The notes under the pieces: model-generated
Told to the model about the DNA's origin: nothing
Database searches by the model: none
The model's input: only the letters and a program-made list of their open reading frames with translations
Position numbers and translations under genes: made by a program
Assembly: GCF_039851975.1 (NCBI RefSeq)
Contig: NZ_CP156660.1
Location: 2,547,035 to 2,611,034, forward strand
DNA length: 64,000 nt
From: Desulfoscipio sp. XC116
Lineage (GTDB): Bacteria; Bacillota; Desulfotomaculia; Desulfotomaculales; Desulfallaceae
Direction: 5' to 3'
Shown here: one piece after another, positions 8,905-17,410 of the stretch
Layout: each line of letters starts with the position of its first letter
Position numbering within the stretch: position 1 is the first letter of the stretch

Positions 8905-9355
8905 CCACCCTTTGCCGTTCCTCTTTATCACCGCGCCAAATATCGATAATCAATAGCAAGGCTCCGATTACTATGGCAGTGTCCGCCAAGTTAAAAATCG
9001 GCCAGACCCGAAAATCCAAAAAGTCAATGACCCGTCCCAGGCGCACCCGGTCAATTAAGTTGCCCAATGCACCGCCTACTACCAGCCCCAAGGCTATACG
9101 CGCCCAAATTCTTTTCCGCGGCAAATACCGGTACCCCACAAGCACACCGACAATTACCAGCAGCGTGACAATAATAAAAAAGGTGGTCCGATTGGCCAGC
9201 ACACCAAAGGCAGCCCCCGGATTCAATATATAAGTAATATAAAACACCGGCGGGAACACAGGTATTGACTCCCCCGGCAGCATACGCAATGTGATTATGT
9301 ACTTGGAGAACTGATCCACTATCATTGCAACCAAAACAATAACAATAAAGCGCAA
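8885..9355 (-). CDS. lspA: Lipoprotein signal peptidase (signal peptidase II)
   Basis: 156 residues with four transmembrane helices. The two catalytic aspartates lie in the conserved boxes GNLIDRV and FNLADTAIVIG; NPGAAFGVL is the other invariant box. The enzyme cleaves prolipoprotein signal peptides before the lipidated Cys and would process the ZnuA, PhnD and other lipoproteins in this window. The start is TTG, with GGGAGGG 9 nt upstream. Confidence 0.95.
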   Translation of the reverse strand: MRFIVIVLVAMIVDQFSKYIITLRMLPGESIPVFPPVFYITYILNPGAAFGVLANRTTFFIIVTLLVIVGVLVGYRYLPRKRIWARIALGLVVGGALGNLIDRVRLGRVIDFLDFRVWPIFNLADTAIVIGALLLIIDIWRGDKEERQRVDDSAKN

Positions 9356-9453
9356 AGTTTAAAACCCTCCCTAAAATATAGCACTATATGATATAATACC
9401 ACATGTTAATGTATTAAAAACAAATTGATATTCTTTTTTAGGAGCCCATATCT

Positions 9454-9822
9454 ATGTACTGGATTCCCGCCACCTTGTGGATGGCCCTGATATACTACTT
9501 ATCCGGACGCACGGGCAGTGAACTTAAATCATTGTTTCCATTAATAGAAAACTTCAACCCGGGTCATATAGCAGCCTACTTTGTACTGGCACCCTTGTAT
9601 TATCTGGCTTTATATAAGCATAACCACAACCGTTCTTTTATGAAAGCATTTTTATTATGTCTTTTATACGGCATTACCGATGAAATACACCAGCATTTTA
9701 TCCCCACGCGTTTCCCCGATATATATGATTTAGCCAGGGACCTTTTAGGTGCCGGGCTGGGATTAGCTATAGTTTACCTGGCAAAAAAGAAAAGGGGCCT
9801 TAAATCCCACGGTAAACGATAA
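9454..9822 (+). CDS. VanZ family membrane protein
   Basis: 122 residues with the VanZ-like pattern: an N-terminal WMALIYYLSG segment, a central helix after HIAAYFVLAPLYYLAL, then GITDEIHQHFIPTRFPDIYDLARDLLGAGLG, whose acidic/His residues are the family hallmark. The role is unknown outside teicoplanin resistance clusters. AGGAG lies 12 nt before the ATG. It is divergent from lspA. Confidence 0.8.
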   Translation: MYWIPATLWMALIYYLSGRTGSELKSLFPLIENFNPGHIAAYFVLAPLYYLALYKHNHNRSFMKAFLLCLLYGITDEIHQHFIPTRFPDIYDLARDLLGAGLGLAIVYLAKKKRGLKSHGKR

Positions 9823-9828
9823 ATAAAT

Positions 9829-9871
9829 GAGAAGGAACTCCCCACTTATAGAAGCGGGAGTCTTGGAAATT
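9829..9871 (+). repeat. Partial copy of the GGACTCCCACTTC repeat
   Basis: A shortened, imperfect relative of the two longer copies at 60976-61082 and 63316-63420, keeping the near-palindromic core (ACTCCCC ACTTATAGAAGCGGGAGT) and the TTGGAA end. Confidence 0.6.
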
Positions 9872-9900
9872 GATGCGCTAATTAATTGCACTAATTGCTC

Positions 9901-9937
9901 TTTTCTAAAAATTTTTAATCTTAAAATTTTTAGAAAA
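9901..9937. other. AT-rich 15-bp inverted repeat
   Basis: TTTTCTAAAAATTTT and its exact complement, separated by a 7-nt spacer. It lies between vanZ and the thiolase operon and could be a weak terminator of vanZ or a regulator-binding palindrome. Confidence 0.45.
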
Positions 9938-10109
9938 GCAGGACTTTTTCAAAATTAAGAAGAAATTTATTATATAATGCAATTAGATTATTTTGAAATA
10001 TTCTGGCTTGGTAAATTTAGCTAGGAATCAAAAAAATTATGTGGCCATGAATTTTTCAGAATAGCTAATCAACTGAAACAGTTATGTTTATCTTTAGGGG
10101 GGTTATGAT

Positions 10110-11291
10110 ATGCAAGATGTTGTAATAGTAGCAGGTGCTCGCACACCCATCGGCGATTTTGGCGGCTCACTGCGTACCGTTACCGCCGGCGGACTGGCCG
10201 TTACAGTAATTAAAGAAGTGCTTAAACGCTCCGGCATTAACCCGGCGGAAATTGATGACGTAATCCTGGGCTGCTGCGTACAAAGCAGCGAAGAACCCAA
10301 TATAGGCCGCACCGCGGCACTAATGGCCGGACTGCCGGACACAGTACCTGGCATGACTATTCAGAGACAATGCGCTTCAGCTATGCAGGCGATTATTTCC
10401 GGTTACCAGCAGATTGTTACCGGCGACTCGGATATTGTTTTGGCCGGCGGCACTGAAAGCATGAGTACAGCCCCTTATGTGCTGAAAAAAGCTCGCTGGG
10501 GTATGCGCCTGCAGCACGGCGAATTTACCGATGCGTTATGGGAAACGCTCACCGACCCCATACATAAAATAATGATGGGAGAAACAGCGGAGCGACTGGC
10601 CGAAAAGTACAGCATTACCAGGGAAGAACAGGACATTATTGCTTATCGCAGTCATAGGAACGCTATCAATGCCATTGAACAAGGTTACTTTGCCAAGGAA
10701 ATTGTACCTGTACCGGTTCCCCAGCGTAAAGGAGATCCCGTGCCGGTAGACCGGGACGAACACCCCAGAGCGGAAATCAGTCTGGACAGCCTTGCCAAGC
10801 TGCGTCCGGCGTTTCGCAAAAACGGCACCGTGACGGCTGGTAACGCTTCAGGATTAAATGATGCCGCCGCGGCAGTATTGGTCATGTCCCTGGATAAAGC
10901 CCGGCAATTGGGATTAAAGCCGCTGGCCCGCATTGTCAGCCACGCCAGGGCCGGGGTAGAACCCGATTTAATGGGCTACGGCCCTGTGCCCGCCATTAAA
11001 AAAGCGCTGCAGCGGGCCGGAATGACCCTGGCGGATATGGACTTAATCGAGTTAAACGAAGCGTTTGCCGCCCAGTATCTGGCCTGTGAAAAACTGCTGG
11101 ATGTAAACCGGGATATCACCAACGTTAACGGCAGCGGCATCAGCCTGGGTCACCCGGTAGGCTGTACCGGAGCCCGTATCGTAATTACACTGCTGAATGA
11201 AATGGAGCGGCGCAACGCTCATTACGGCCTGGCTTCACTTTGCGTTGGCGGCGGCATGGGAACGGCTATTATAGTGGAAAGAGAGGTTTAA
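10110..11291 (+). CDS. Acetyl-CoA acetyltransferase (thiolase)
   Basis: 393 residues, normal thiolase length. The nucleophilic Cys88 is in [12 protein letters not shown], the [10 protein letters not shown] box is near residue 315, and the C-terminal [10 protein letters not shown] box near 347-356 supplies the second active-site Cys. It condenses two acetyl-CoA or cleaves 3-ketoacyl-CoA. AGGGGGG precedes the ATG. The gene directly downstream encodes 3-hydroxyacyl-CoA dehydrogenase (3-nt gap), so the pair forms a C4 pathway or beta-oxidation module. Preference for acetoacetyl-CoA is inference. Confidence 0.92.
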   Translation: MQDVVIVAGARTPIGDFGGSLRTVTAGGLAVTVIKEVLKRSGINPAEIDDVILGCCVQSSEEPNIGRTAALMAGLPDTVPGMTIQRQCASAMQAIISGYQQIVTGDSDIVLAGGTESMSTAPYVLKKARWGMRLQHGEFTDALWETLTDPIHKIMMGETAERLAEKYSITREEQDIIAYRSHRNAINAIEQGYFAKEIVPVPVPQRKGDPVPVDRDEHPRAEISLDSLAKLRPAFRKNGTVTAGNASGLNDAAAAVLVMSLDKARQLGLKPLARIVSHARAGVEPDLMGYGPVPAIKKALQRAGMTLADMDLIELNEAFAAQYLACEKLLDVNRDITNVNGSGISLGHPVGCTGARIVITLLNEMERRNAHYGLASLCVGGGMGTAIIVEREV

Positions 11292-11294
11292 AAA

Positions 11295-12146
11295 GTGACT
11301 ATAAAACTTATAGGCGTTGTGGGAGCGGGCACAATGGGCAACGGCATCGCCCAGGTAGCCGCCAAAGCCGGTTATCAAGTAATTATGCGCGACATTACAG
11401 ACGCATTTGTAAACCGGGGACTGTCAGTTATTGAAAAAAACCTGGCCCGGGACGTTAAAAAGCAAAGGATGACCCCGGAGGACGCAAGTCAAACGCTAGG
11501 CCGCATCAAGGGTACCACTTTGCTGAACGACTTGGCCGACTGTGATTTTATTATCGAAGCCGTAATTGAAAAAATGGAACTTAAAAGAGAACTCTATGGC
11601 GATCTGGATCAAATTTGCAAGCCCGAAACTTACTTTGCCTCCAACACCTCCGGGCTAAGTGTCACTGAAATGGCCGCAGTAACCAAAAGAGCCAATAAAT
11701 TTATCGGCATGCACTTTTTCAACCCTGTACCCGTTATGAAATTGGTAGAGTTAATCCGGGCTGCTGAAACAGATGATGATACAGTAAAAATAACCCGTGA
11801 ACTGGTCCAACAGATGGGCAAAGAGAGTATTATGGTTAATGAGGCGCCTTTGTTTGCCGTCAACCGCATACTGGTCCCCATGCTTAATGAGGCTATGTTC
11901 GTGCTCATGGAAGGAGTCGCTACCGCCGAAGACATTGACAAGGGCATGATGCTGGGCGCCAACCACCCCATCGGTCCCCTGGCCCTTTCCGATTTAATTG
12001 GACTGGACACTTTACTCATGGTATGCGACACCCTATATATGGAAACAGGTGATTCCAAGTATCGTTCCTGTCCGTTACTAAGAAAACTGGTGCGGGCCGG
12101 ACATCTGGGCCGGAAAACCGGTCGCGGATTTTATAATTACAGCTAA
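11295..12146 (+). CDS. hbd: 3-hydroxybutyryl-CoA dehydrogenase
   Basis: 283 residues, the usual length of single-domain Hbd. The N-terminal Rossmann fold carries GVVGAGTMGNGIAQ (GxGxxG at 10-15), followed by the substrate/catalytic segments SNTSGLSVTEMA and GMHFFNPVPVMKLVEL, whose His is the catalytic base. The C-terminal helical domain includes GPLALSDLIGLDT and ends GRKTGRGFYNYS. The GTG start follows the thiolase stop by 3 nt. It reduces acetoacetyl-CoA or oxidises 3-hydroxybutyryl-CoA with NAD(P). Confidence 0.93.
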   Translation: MTIKLIGVVGAGTMGNGIAQVAAKAGYQVIMRDITDAFVNRGLSVIEKNLARDVKKQRMTPEDASQTLGRIKGTTLLNDLADCDFIIEAVIEKMELKRELYGDLDQICKPETYFASNTSGLSVTEMAAVTKRANKFIGMHFFNPVPVMKLVELIRAAETDDDTVKITRELVQQMGKESIMVNEAPLFAVNRILVPMLNEAMFVLMEGVATAEDIDKGMMLGANHPIGPLALSDLIGLDTLLMVCDTLYMETGDSKYRSCPLLRKLVRAGHLGRKTGRGFYNYS

Positions 12147-12177
12147 TAAGCTTCTGCTGGAAAAAGGGGAGGGAAAA

Positions 12178-12507
12178 ATGATGGAATGTAATCAAACAGT
12201 GGGCAGCGAGGCTTCCCCGGTGATCAACAGATTTATGTTTCGCCAAGTAGAAAATGTACTGTATGAACACTCCGCGGTAGATGAGGTGGCGGTAATAAAC
12301 GCACCCGGCAAAGACGGCGGAGAGTGTCTGGTTGCTTATATTGTGCTGCGGGTTGACGGTATTACCGAAGCCGACATATTCACTTTTATGAAGCAAAGCA
12401 ACCAATTAACGGATGATAATCTGCCGCAGGTAATTAAATTTGTCCCCAGGATCCCCAAGTCACCCAGCGGAAAGGTATTAAAAATGAAGCTTTTGGAGCA
12501 ATATTAA
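12178..12507 (+). CDS. Free-standing C-terminal (AMP-binding_C) domain of an acyl-CoA synthetase
   Basis: 109 residues matching only the mobile C-terminal domain of acyl/acetyl-CoA synthetases: VENVLYEHSAVDEVAVINAP, GECLVAYIVLR, then VPRIPKSPSGKVLKMKLL. The Lys of PSGK corresponds to the residue that catalyses adenylation in full-length enzymes. The large N-terminal AMP-binding domain is absent and not encoded upstream. The gene has its own AGGGGAGGG ribosome site, sits 31 nt after hbd and ends before a strong terminator, so it appears to be a deliberate third gene of the operon. It may complement a separate N-domain, or be a relic. Confidence 0.75.
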   Translation: MMECNQTVGSEASPVINRFMFRQVENVLYEHSAVDEVAVINAPGKDGGECLVAYIVLRVDGITEADIFTFMKQSNQLTDDNLPQVIKFVPRIPKSPSGKVLKMKLLEQY

Positions 12508-12548
12508 TAATAAGCCATTAATAGCAAGTATTTTCATCATATAGCCAT

Positions 12549-12582
12549 AAAAAACCCGCCTAATTACAGGGCGGGTTTTTTT
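12549..12582 (+). terminator. Intrinsic terminator of the thiolase-hbd operon
   Basis: CCCGCC/GGCGGG stem with a 9-nt loop, followed by seven Ts (12576-12582). Confidence 0.93.
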
Positions 12583-12639
12583 ATTTATTAACCTTCTGCC
12601 GGAAATAATAATAAAAAAAATCTGAGGGGGCTGTTTTGC

Positions 12640-12705
12640 GTGAGAAAAAAACAATTTAAGACCAGCGGTACCGCCAGATCAAGGCGCCGCCCATTAAGAG
12701 CATGA
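12640..12705 (+). CDS. 21-residue basic peptide overlapping the next gene
   Basis: GTG start 9 nt after GAGGGGG; the peptide is MRKKQFKTSGTARSRRRPLR plus Ala, with seven Arg/Lys in the C-terminal half. Its TGA overlaps the ATG of the next gene (ATGA at 12702-12705), and the next gene has only a weak site of its own, so translational coupling is likely. It may be a leader peptide or a small protein. Confidence 0.5.
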   Translation: MRKKQFKTSGTARSRRRPLRA

Positions 12706-12920
12706 ATACTGTCTGTATACTATGCAACGCCCTGGGGGAAATAACCCCTCATTGTTCCTGCGGGCATATCATGCTGGATTCCGGCCCGGTTACGGATTAC
12801 GCCGGGCCGTATAGCCCTTATTTTAACATGAGCTTCAAGGGCGATTGCTGCCATCACCTTTTTACATGTCCTGTCTGTGGAGCAGATAAAGTAATTAGTG
12901 TGCCGTTGCAAAAAATTTAA
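12702..12920 (+). CDS. Small Cys-rich (zinc-ribbon-like) protein, unknown function
   Basis: 72 residues with CILC near the N-terminus, HCSCGH, CCHH and CPVCG near the C-terminus, enough Cys/His for one or two zinc sites. No family recognised. The start overlaps the stop of the preceding 21-codon frame (ATGA). A single DYAGPYSPYF segment links the metal motifs. Confidence 0.6.
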   Translation: MNTVCILCNALGEITPHCSCGHIMLDSGPVTDYAGPYSPYFNMSFKGDCCHHLFTCPVCGADKVISVPLQKI

Positions 12921-13070
12921 CGGCACATTTATAATCACTGATAAATTCCCACCGGGTATATACCGACGGAAAACATTTTGCCAATTTAATCAGGTCTCCA
13001 AACTATCACCATAAAACCCTTACGGCATATTATATAGATATATTACTTTGGTGAAGGGAGGCCGTGTATA

Positions 13071-13298
13071 TTGTCCAATAATGCAAATCCTTTTACATTG
13101 TTCTTAATTCTCGTTTTGCTGCTCCTTAGTACCGATAGCAAAGCCGATGTTAAGCTGGGATTTGTCAGGGGGCTGATCGACCAGACATCGCGTTCATTAA
13201 ATACCCTCCGTGAAGGCATTACAGCTATGAATGCCAGCTATGAACATGCACGTACCATGTTTATGAATTTAAACAAGGAACCCGGTGATCCCCAATAA
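13071..13298 (+). CDS. Small single-span membrane protein, unknown
   Basis: 75 residues; a hydrophobic segment at about 8-20 (FTLFLILVLLLLS) is followed by an amphipathic helical region with spaced Leu/Ile and ends in a hydrophilic tail. TTG start 9 nt after AAGGGAGG. It resembles the small YjcZ-like/spore membrane peptides in its N-terminal half but lacks their Gly-rich end. Confidence 0.6.
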   Translation: MSNNANPFTLFLILVLLLLSTDSKADVKLGFVRGLIDQTSRSLNTLREGITAMNASYEHARTMFMNLNKEPGDPQ

Positions 13299-13299
13299 T

Positions 13300-13677
13300 T
13301 TAACCGTGAATCAAAGCCGGCAGGCATTTAGTGCATATCCAGACGCTTTGGCCCTTTCTCCGGCATGGTAAAACGATAACCTCGTCCTCATTTTTACCAC
13401 AGCGAAAGCAGACCTGGGGAATATATGACCCCGGGTTTTGTTTTACATGCATTTCCACCGCATGTTCATCGAAATCTGCCGTTTCCCGGGTTTCCAGCGT
13501 TAAAGCGCCCCGGGGGCATACCCCGATGCAAAAACCGGCCCCGTCACACAGCTCTTCCCTTTTCACCTTAGCCTTGCCGTTTTCAATAGTGATAGCACCT
13601 TCTACGCATGGGCTTACACAAAGACCACAGCCATTACACTTCTCTTCGTCTATCTTAACAATTTGTCTCTTGGCCAT
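13300..13677 (-). CDS. Ferredoxin-like 4Fe-4S protein with C-terminal zinc ribbon
   Basis: 125 residues. The first cluster motif is complete: CNGCGLCVSPC (Cys14, 17, 20, 24). The second reads LCDGAGFCIGVC (Cys44, 50, 54) with Ala47 where the classical motif has Cys, so it may bind a 3Fe or atypical cluster; this DG-x-G-x-C variant recurs in a subfamily of ferredoxins. A tail of about 60 residues adds CFRCGK ... CTKC, a zinc-ribbon-like pair. It is likely a cytosolic electron carrier. AAGGAAGG precedes the ATG. Confidence 0.8.
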   Translation of the reverse strand: MAKRQIVKIDEEKCNGCGLCVSPCVEGAITIENGKAKVKREELCDGAGFCIGVCPRGALTLETRETADFDEHAVEMHVKQNPGSYIPQVCFRCGKNEDEVIVLPCRRKGQSVWICTKCLPALIHG

Positions 13678-13950
13678 GTTTATTCACATTCCTTCCTTAA
13701 GGCACAAAACGTCATGAAAGAATACCTTTCAGACCCGTCACCTCATATGTTGTTTGTTAATTGCCATTAATATACCCCCTTTAGGAGGCCATTACAGTAA
13801 GCAAATTCGCTATTTCGGTGTGATATTGCTCACAGTGATTTCATAGCGCGTAATAATCCAAAATAAAAGTGCATTCACCAGGCGCATAGGCCTGTTAATT
13901 AATGATCTATCCGGTAAATATATTAATAGCACATATTACGGGAGCGGAAA
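13678..13950. other. Intergenic region between divergent genes
   Basis: Holds the promoters of the ferredoxin-like and metallophosphoesterase genes by position. No clear repeat, RNA or extra gene was seen. Confidence 0.4.
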
Positions 13951-15351
13951 ATGACTATTACAAAAAAAGCAGAATTACTTACCGCTGTTTTTCTTGCCAT
14001 CGCAGGTGCCATACTGTTAATAAACCTGTTTGGGCACATGCAATTCAACATTGAAGCACTGCAGTTTCGGGTAACGGCCCAGATTAACGAAAAAGGCTAT
14101 ACCGAGGTGGAAATACCGCCCCTGGGCACCGTGCGGGCTCACACCCACACCGCACCGCTGTCAGTGTCCCTGCGCTTGGAAAACATTGACCTTGAGTTAA
14201 TCCAGCAATTATTAAGCAATACCAGCGGGCGCGACGAAGTTATCGAGCAAGGCAAAACCGTACTGCGACAAGTGGCCGCAATATTTGCCGTCAAGTTACT
14301 GGCGCTGGCCGCGCTGGGGGGAGCGCTGGGCGTCTTTCTCACCCGCAAGGGAAGTTTAAAAAAATATATTACCGGTTCAATGGCCGGCATGCTGCTGGCA
14401 GGCGCTTTACTGGCCACAGCTTATTATACTTACAATATCAGTGCTTTCCGCAACCCACAATACTCCGGCGCGCTTCGCGCAGCCCCGTGGATGGTTAGCC
14501 TGGCTCAGGAAACATTCGGAAAGATCGAAACACTAAGCGATAATCTGGAAGTTATCGCCACCAACCTCAACCAGCTCTACGAGCGGGTGGATAATCTCCG
14601 GCCGCTTGGCGAAACTACAGGGGAGCTTAAAGTACTGCATATATCCGATTTACATAATAACCCGGCCGGGATGGATTTCGTATTGCGAATGGCCGACCTG
14701 TTTGATGCCGACATGATTATTGATACGGGAGATATCAGCGACTTTGGCACCCCGCTGGAAACATTGCTGCTGGAACAATTGAATCATATTGATATACCAT
14801 ACTTTTTCATCGCCGGCAATCACGACTCACCGGCTATTATAAATAAAATGGACCAAATTCCCAACGTAACCGTTGTTAACGGGCTGGTGGAAAAAAACGG
14901 GCTGTTTTTCTACGGCATGTCCGATCCGTCTTCCGCCGGTAATACAGTAACTCCGCCTGATTTGAGCACTATTCCCCGGCTGACCCGACAGCTTATTGAT
15001 AGAATTGATCAAATCGCACCGCAAGTGGATATCGCACTGCTGCATAATGATAAAATGGCCCGTTCACTGGCCGGCCATGTGCCGGTGATATTGTTCGGGC
15101 ATAACCACCGGATGGCCATAACACAACAAGAAGGCAGCATTTTAATTAATGCCGGCACCTCAGGCGCGGCCGGCCTGCGCGGCCTGCAGACCACGCAAAT
15201 ACCTTATTCGGTAGTGCTGCTGCACTTTCTCCCCGATGAAAGGGGTCAAAAACGACTGGTAGCGGCAGATGCTATTTCGGTAAGCAACCAGGAGCAAGGT
15301 TTTACACTGAATAGAAAAAGATTTGACGTCCGGGAAAAGTTAGCTCCTTAA
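13951..15351 (+). CDS. Membrane-anchored metallophosphoesterase
   Basis: 466 residues. The N-terminal part has three hydrophobic segments (about 8-28, 108-130, 138-160). The C-terminal calcineurin-like domain starts at about 225 with the metal motifs in order: LHISDLHNN, IDTGDISD, IAGNHDSP, LLHN and FGHNHR. It is expected to hydrolyse a phosphodiester or phosphomonoester with two divalent metals; orientation suggests the catalytic domain is outside or at the membrane surface. The substrate is unknown. GGGAGCGG lies close to the ATG; the stop abuts a 59-nt perfect palindrome. Confidence 0.8.
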   Translation: MTITKKAELLTAVFLAIAGAILLINLFGHMQFNIEALQFRVTAQINEKGYTEVEIPPLGTVRAHTHTAPLSVSLRLENIDLELIQQLLSNTSGRDEVIEQGKTVLRQVAAIFAVKLLALAALGGALGVFLTRKGSLKKYITGSMAGMLLAGALLATAYYTYNISAFRNPQYSGALRAAPWMVSLAQETFGKIETLSDNLEVIATNLNQLYERVDNLRPLGETTGELKVLHISDLHNNPAGMDFVLRMADLFDADMIIDTGDISDFGTPLETLLLEQLNHIDIPYFFIAGNHDSPAIINKMDQIPNVTVVNGLVEKNGLFFYGMSDPSSAGNTVTPPDLSTIPRLTRQLIDRIDQIAPQVDIALLHNDKMARSLAGHVPVILFGHNHRMAITQQEGSILINAGTSGAAGLRGLQTTQIPYSVVLLHFLPDERGQKRLVAADAISVSNQEQGFTLNRKRFDVREKLAP

Positions 15352-15410
15352 GGTGCCGGGTGTTAAAAAGTTGAAAGATTTAATCTTTCAACTTTTTAAC
15401 ACCCGGCACC
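15352..15410. repeat. 59-nt perfect palindrome directly after the stop codon
   Basis: 29-bp arms (GGTGCCGGGTGTTAAAAAG...) that match without a mismatch around a single central T. It starts at the base after the TAA of the metallophosphoesterase gene. It could act as a terminator or a mobile palindromic repeat; no T-run follows. Confidence 0.9.
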
Positions 15411-15549
15411 GAGGAATTTTACTTTACAGGCAGGTTTTTATAGCTTAAGCCAGAAATAATTTACAGATTGGCTGCTCAGAAAGTTCGGCTGTTTACCACC
15501 GGGCCTATAAAAAAAGCATCACGACATCTTGGAAGGAGATGGAATATTT

Positions 15550-16734
15550 ATGCCTATAGCGCAAAAAATAGAAGGCTTCTTATCTGCTTCATCCTGGATC
15601 CGCAAAATGTTTGAAGAAGGGGAGAAACTGCGCAAAATATATGGGGCGGACAAAGTGTATGATTTCACGCTGGGCAACCCCAACGTGGAGCCGCCCGAAG
15701 CTTTTCACCGGGAATTGCAAAAGATTGCCGCCAACCCCGTACCAGGCATGCACAGGTACATGAGCAACGCGGGTTACGACGAAACCAGGCAGGCCATTGC
15801 CGACGTGCTGGCTGAAGAAACCGGCCGGCCCGTAACACCCGGCCATATTGTTATGACTTGTGGAGCAGGCGGCGGGCTCAACGTGGTTTTAAAAACACTG
15901 CTTAACCCCGGTGAAGAAACAATTGTTATCACCCCCTATTTCGTGGAATACCGTTTTTATGTGGACAACCATGGCGGTAAAGTACGAGAAGTGTCCACGT
16001 CCGCAGGTTTCCAGCTGGACCCGGCAGCAATAGCAGCCGCCGTTGGTCCCCAAACCCGGGCCATCATCATCAATTCACCCAATAACCCTTCCGGAGCGGT
16101 TTACCCGGCAGAAGCACTGGCCGCACTGGGCCGGCTGCTGCAGGAAAAGGAAAAGGAACTGGGCACAGCCATATACGTAATTTCAGACGAGCCCTACGCC
16201 AAAATTGTGTATGACGGTGTTGCTGTACCCAACATATTCAACCATATTAAAAATTCTATTATTGTTACCTCCCACAGCAAGGATTTGGCACTGCCCGGTG
16301 AACGCATCGGCTATATTGCGATAAACCCGGACATTGCAGACAGCGAAATTATTTTCAACGGGCTGGTATTTTGCAACCGTACTTTGGGTTTTGTCAACGC
16401 CCCGGCGCTGATCCAGCGCCTGATAACACCGCTGCAGCGGGAGACCGTCAATATTGATGACTACCGGGAAAAAAGAGATATTATTTATAATCACCTCACC
16501 GGGCTGGGGTTTGAAGTAACCAAACCGATGGGCGCGTTTTATTTCTTCCCCCGCTGTCCCATTGAAGATGATGTGGAATTTATACGTCGGGCCCAGGAAT
16601 ATAACTTGCTGCTGGTCCCCGGCAGCGGGTTCGGACTGCCCGGTTATTTCAGACTATCTTACTGCATAGACATGCAAATTATCCGCAACTCGTTACCCGC
16701 TTTCACAGAACTGGCCAAAGAGTTTAAATTATAA
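15550..16734 (+). CDS. PLP-dependent class I/II aminotransferase
   Basis: 394 residues from the ATG preceded by GGAAGGAG (11 nt). Fold-type I signatures: DFTLGNPNVEPP, YMSNAGYDETRQAIA, the NSPNNPSG box, ISDEPYAKIVYDG and the PLP-lysine segment SHSKDLALPGERIGY. The C-terminus carries FRLSYC with the substrate-carboxylate Arg. Closest in pattern to AspC-like aminotransferases of clostridia that act on aromatic or aspartate-type substrates; specificity is not certain. It is monocistronic, with a hairpin after the stop. Confidence 0.88.
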   Translation: MPIAQKIEGFLSASSWIRKMFEEGEKLRKIYGADKVYDFTLGNPNVEPPEAFHRELQKIAANPVPGMHRYMSNAGYDETRQAIADVLAEETGRPVTPGHIVMTCGAGGGLNVVLKTLLNPGEETIVITPYFVEYRFYVDNHGGKVREVSTSAGFQLDPAAIAAAVGPQTRAIIINSPNNPSGAVYPAEALAALGRLLQEKEKELGTAIYVISDEPYAKIVYDGVAVPNIFNHIKNSIIVTSHSKDLALPGERIGYIAINPDIADSEIIFNGLVFCNRTLGFVNAPALIQRLITPLQRETVNIDDYREKRDIIYNHLTGLGFEVTKPMGAFYFFPRCPIEDDVEFIRRAQEYNLLLVPGSGFGLPGYFRLSYCIDMQIIRNSLPAFTELAKEFKL

Positions 16735-16773
16735 TCAAATTTAAGGGCTTCTTAAATTACGCAAAGTAAAGAG

Positions 16774-16815
16774 GGGAGATTCTTTATACATATAAAAGGT
16801 ATCTCCCCTCTTCAA
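16774..16815 (+). terminator. Terminator-like hairpin after the aminotransferase
   Basis: AGAGGGGAGAT pairs with ATCTCCCCTCT across a loop of about 20 nt that has extra A/T pairing; the T-run after it is short. Confidence 0.6.
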
Positions 16816-16856
16816 TAATTAACAAAAACCCTATCTGCAATCAACCGATACGATGA

Positions 16857-16892
16857 AAAAATCCCCGGACCAAAAACATCCGGGGAAAAACC
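16857..16892 (-). terminator. Intrinsic terminator of the 109-aa zinc-ribbon gene
   Basis: On the minus strand CCCCGGA/TCCGGGG with a 9-nt loop, followed by ATTTTTTC. Confidence 0.85.
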
Positions 16893-16902
16893 ACAAGCTT
16901 TG

Positions 16903-17232
16903 TTAATCGTCTTCAGTCAGCAATATAACTTTTTCATGCATATGCATATTTAATTGTTCCAATACTTTTTTCAGTGACTCGGCGTCTTTAAGGTAAAAAC
17001 CACTTTTCCATCGATCAATAAGATAATCGATAAATTCCATATAACCGTTAATCATAGTTAAAGTATACAAATCTTTAAAACGGTTATTGTTTTCCGGCTG
17101 GCAGTTGTGTCCGGGAGAATTTTTGTGGGTCAGTGCAAAGTTGGACAATGTTTCATCGTCCCTGGCCCAGGTAAGAATCCCTTCGTGAACAGCAACTTCT
17201 TCTCCGCAAATATCACAAACAAACCTGGACAT
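16903..17232 (-). CDS. Small zinc-ribbon protein, unknown
   Basis: 109 residues; an N-terminal CDICGEEV, then ILTWARD, and H-x5-GHNC supply a plausible zinc site (Cys6, Cys9, His, Cys). The rest is a helical domain with LYTLTMINGYMEFIDYLIDRW. ATG at 17232 is preceded by GGGGAG (9 nt); a TTG one codon earlier is also open. No family recognised. Confidence 0.6.
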   Translation of the reverse strand: MSRFVCDICGEEVAVHEGILTWARDDETLSNFALTHKNSPGHNCQPENNNRFKDLYTLTMINGYMEFIDYLIDRWKSGFYLKDAESLKKVLEQLNMHMHEKVILLTEDD

Positions 17233-17410
17233 CAAATATTACTCCCCCCTTGAAAAAGACATAAGGACTTCCCCTATGCTATAATATATCATAACACCGG
17301 CAAGCTAACCAGAACCTAAATACGGCAGGCTTTATTACCGGTCCAGGCTGCCGGGCCGACACGTATGTTGATTTTAATGATATATCTCTTGGGAGGTTTA
17401 AGAACTAATT

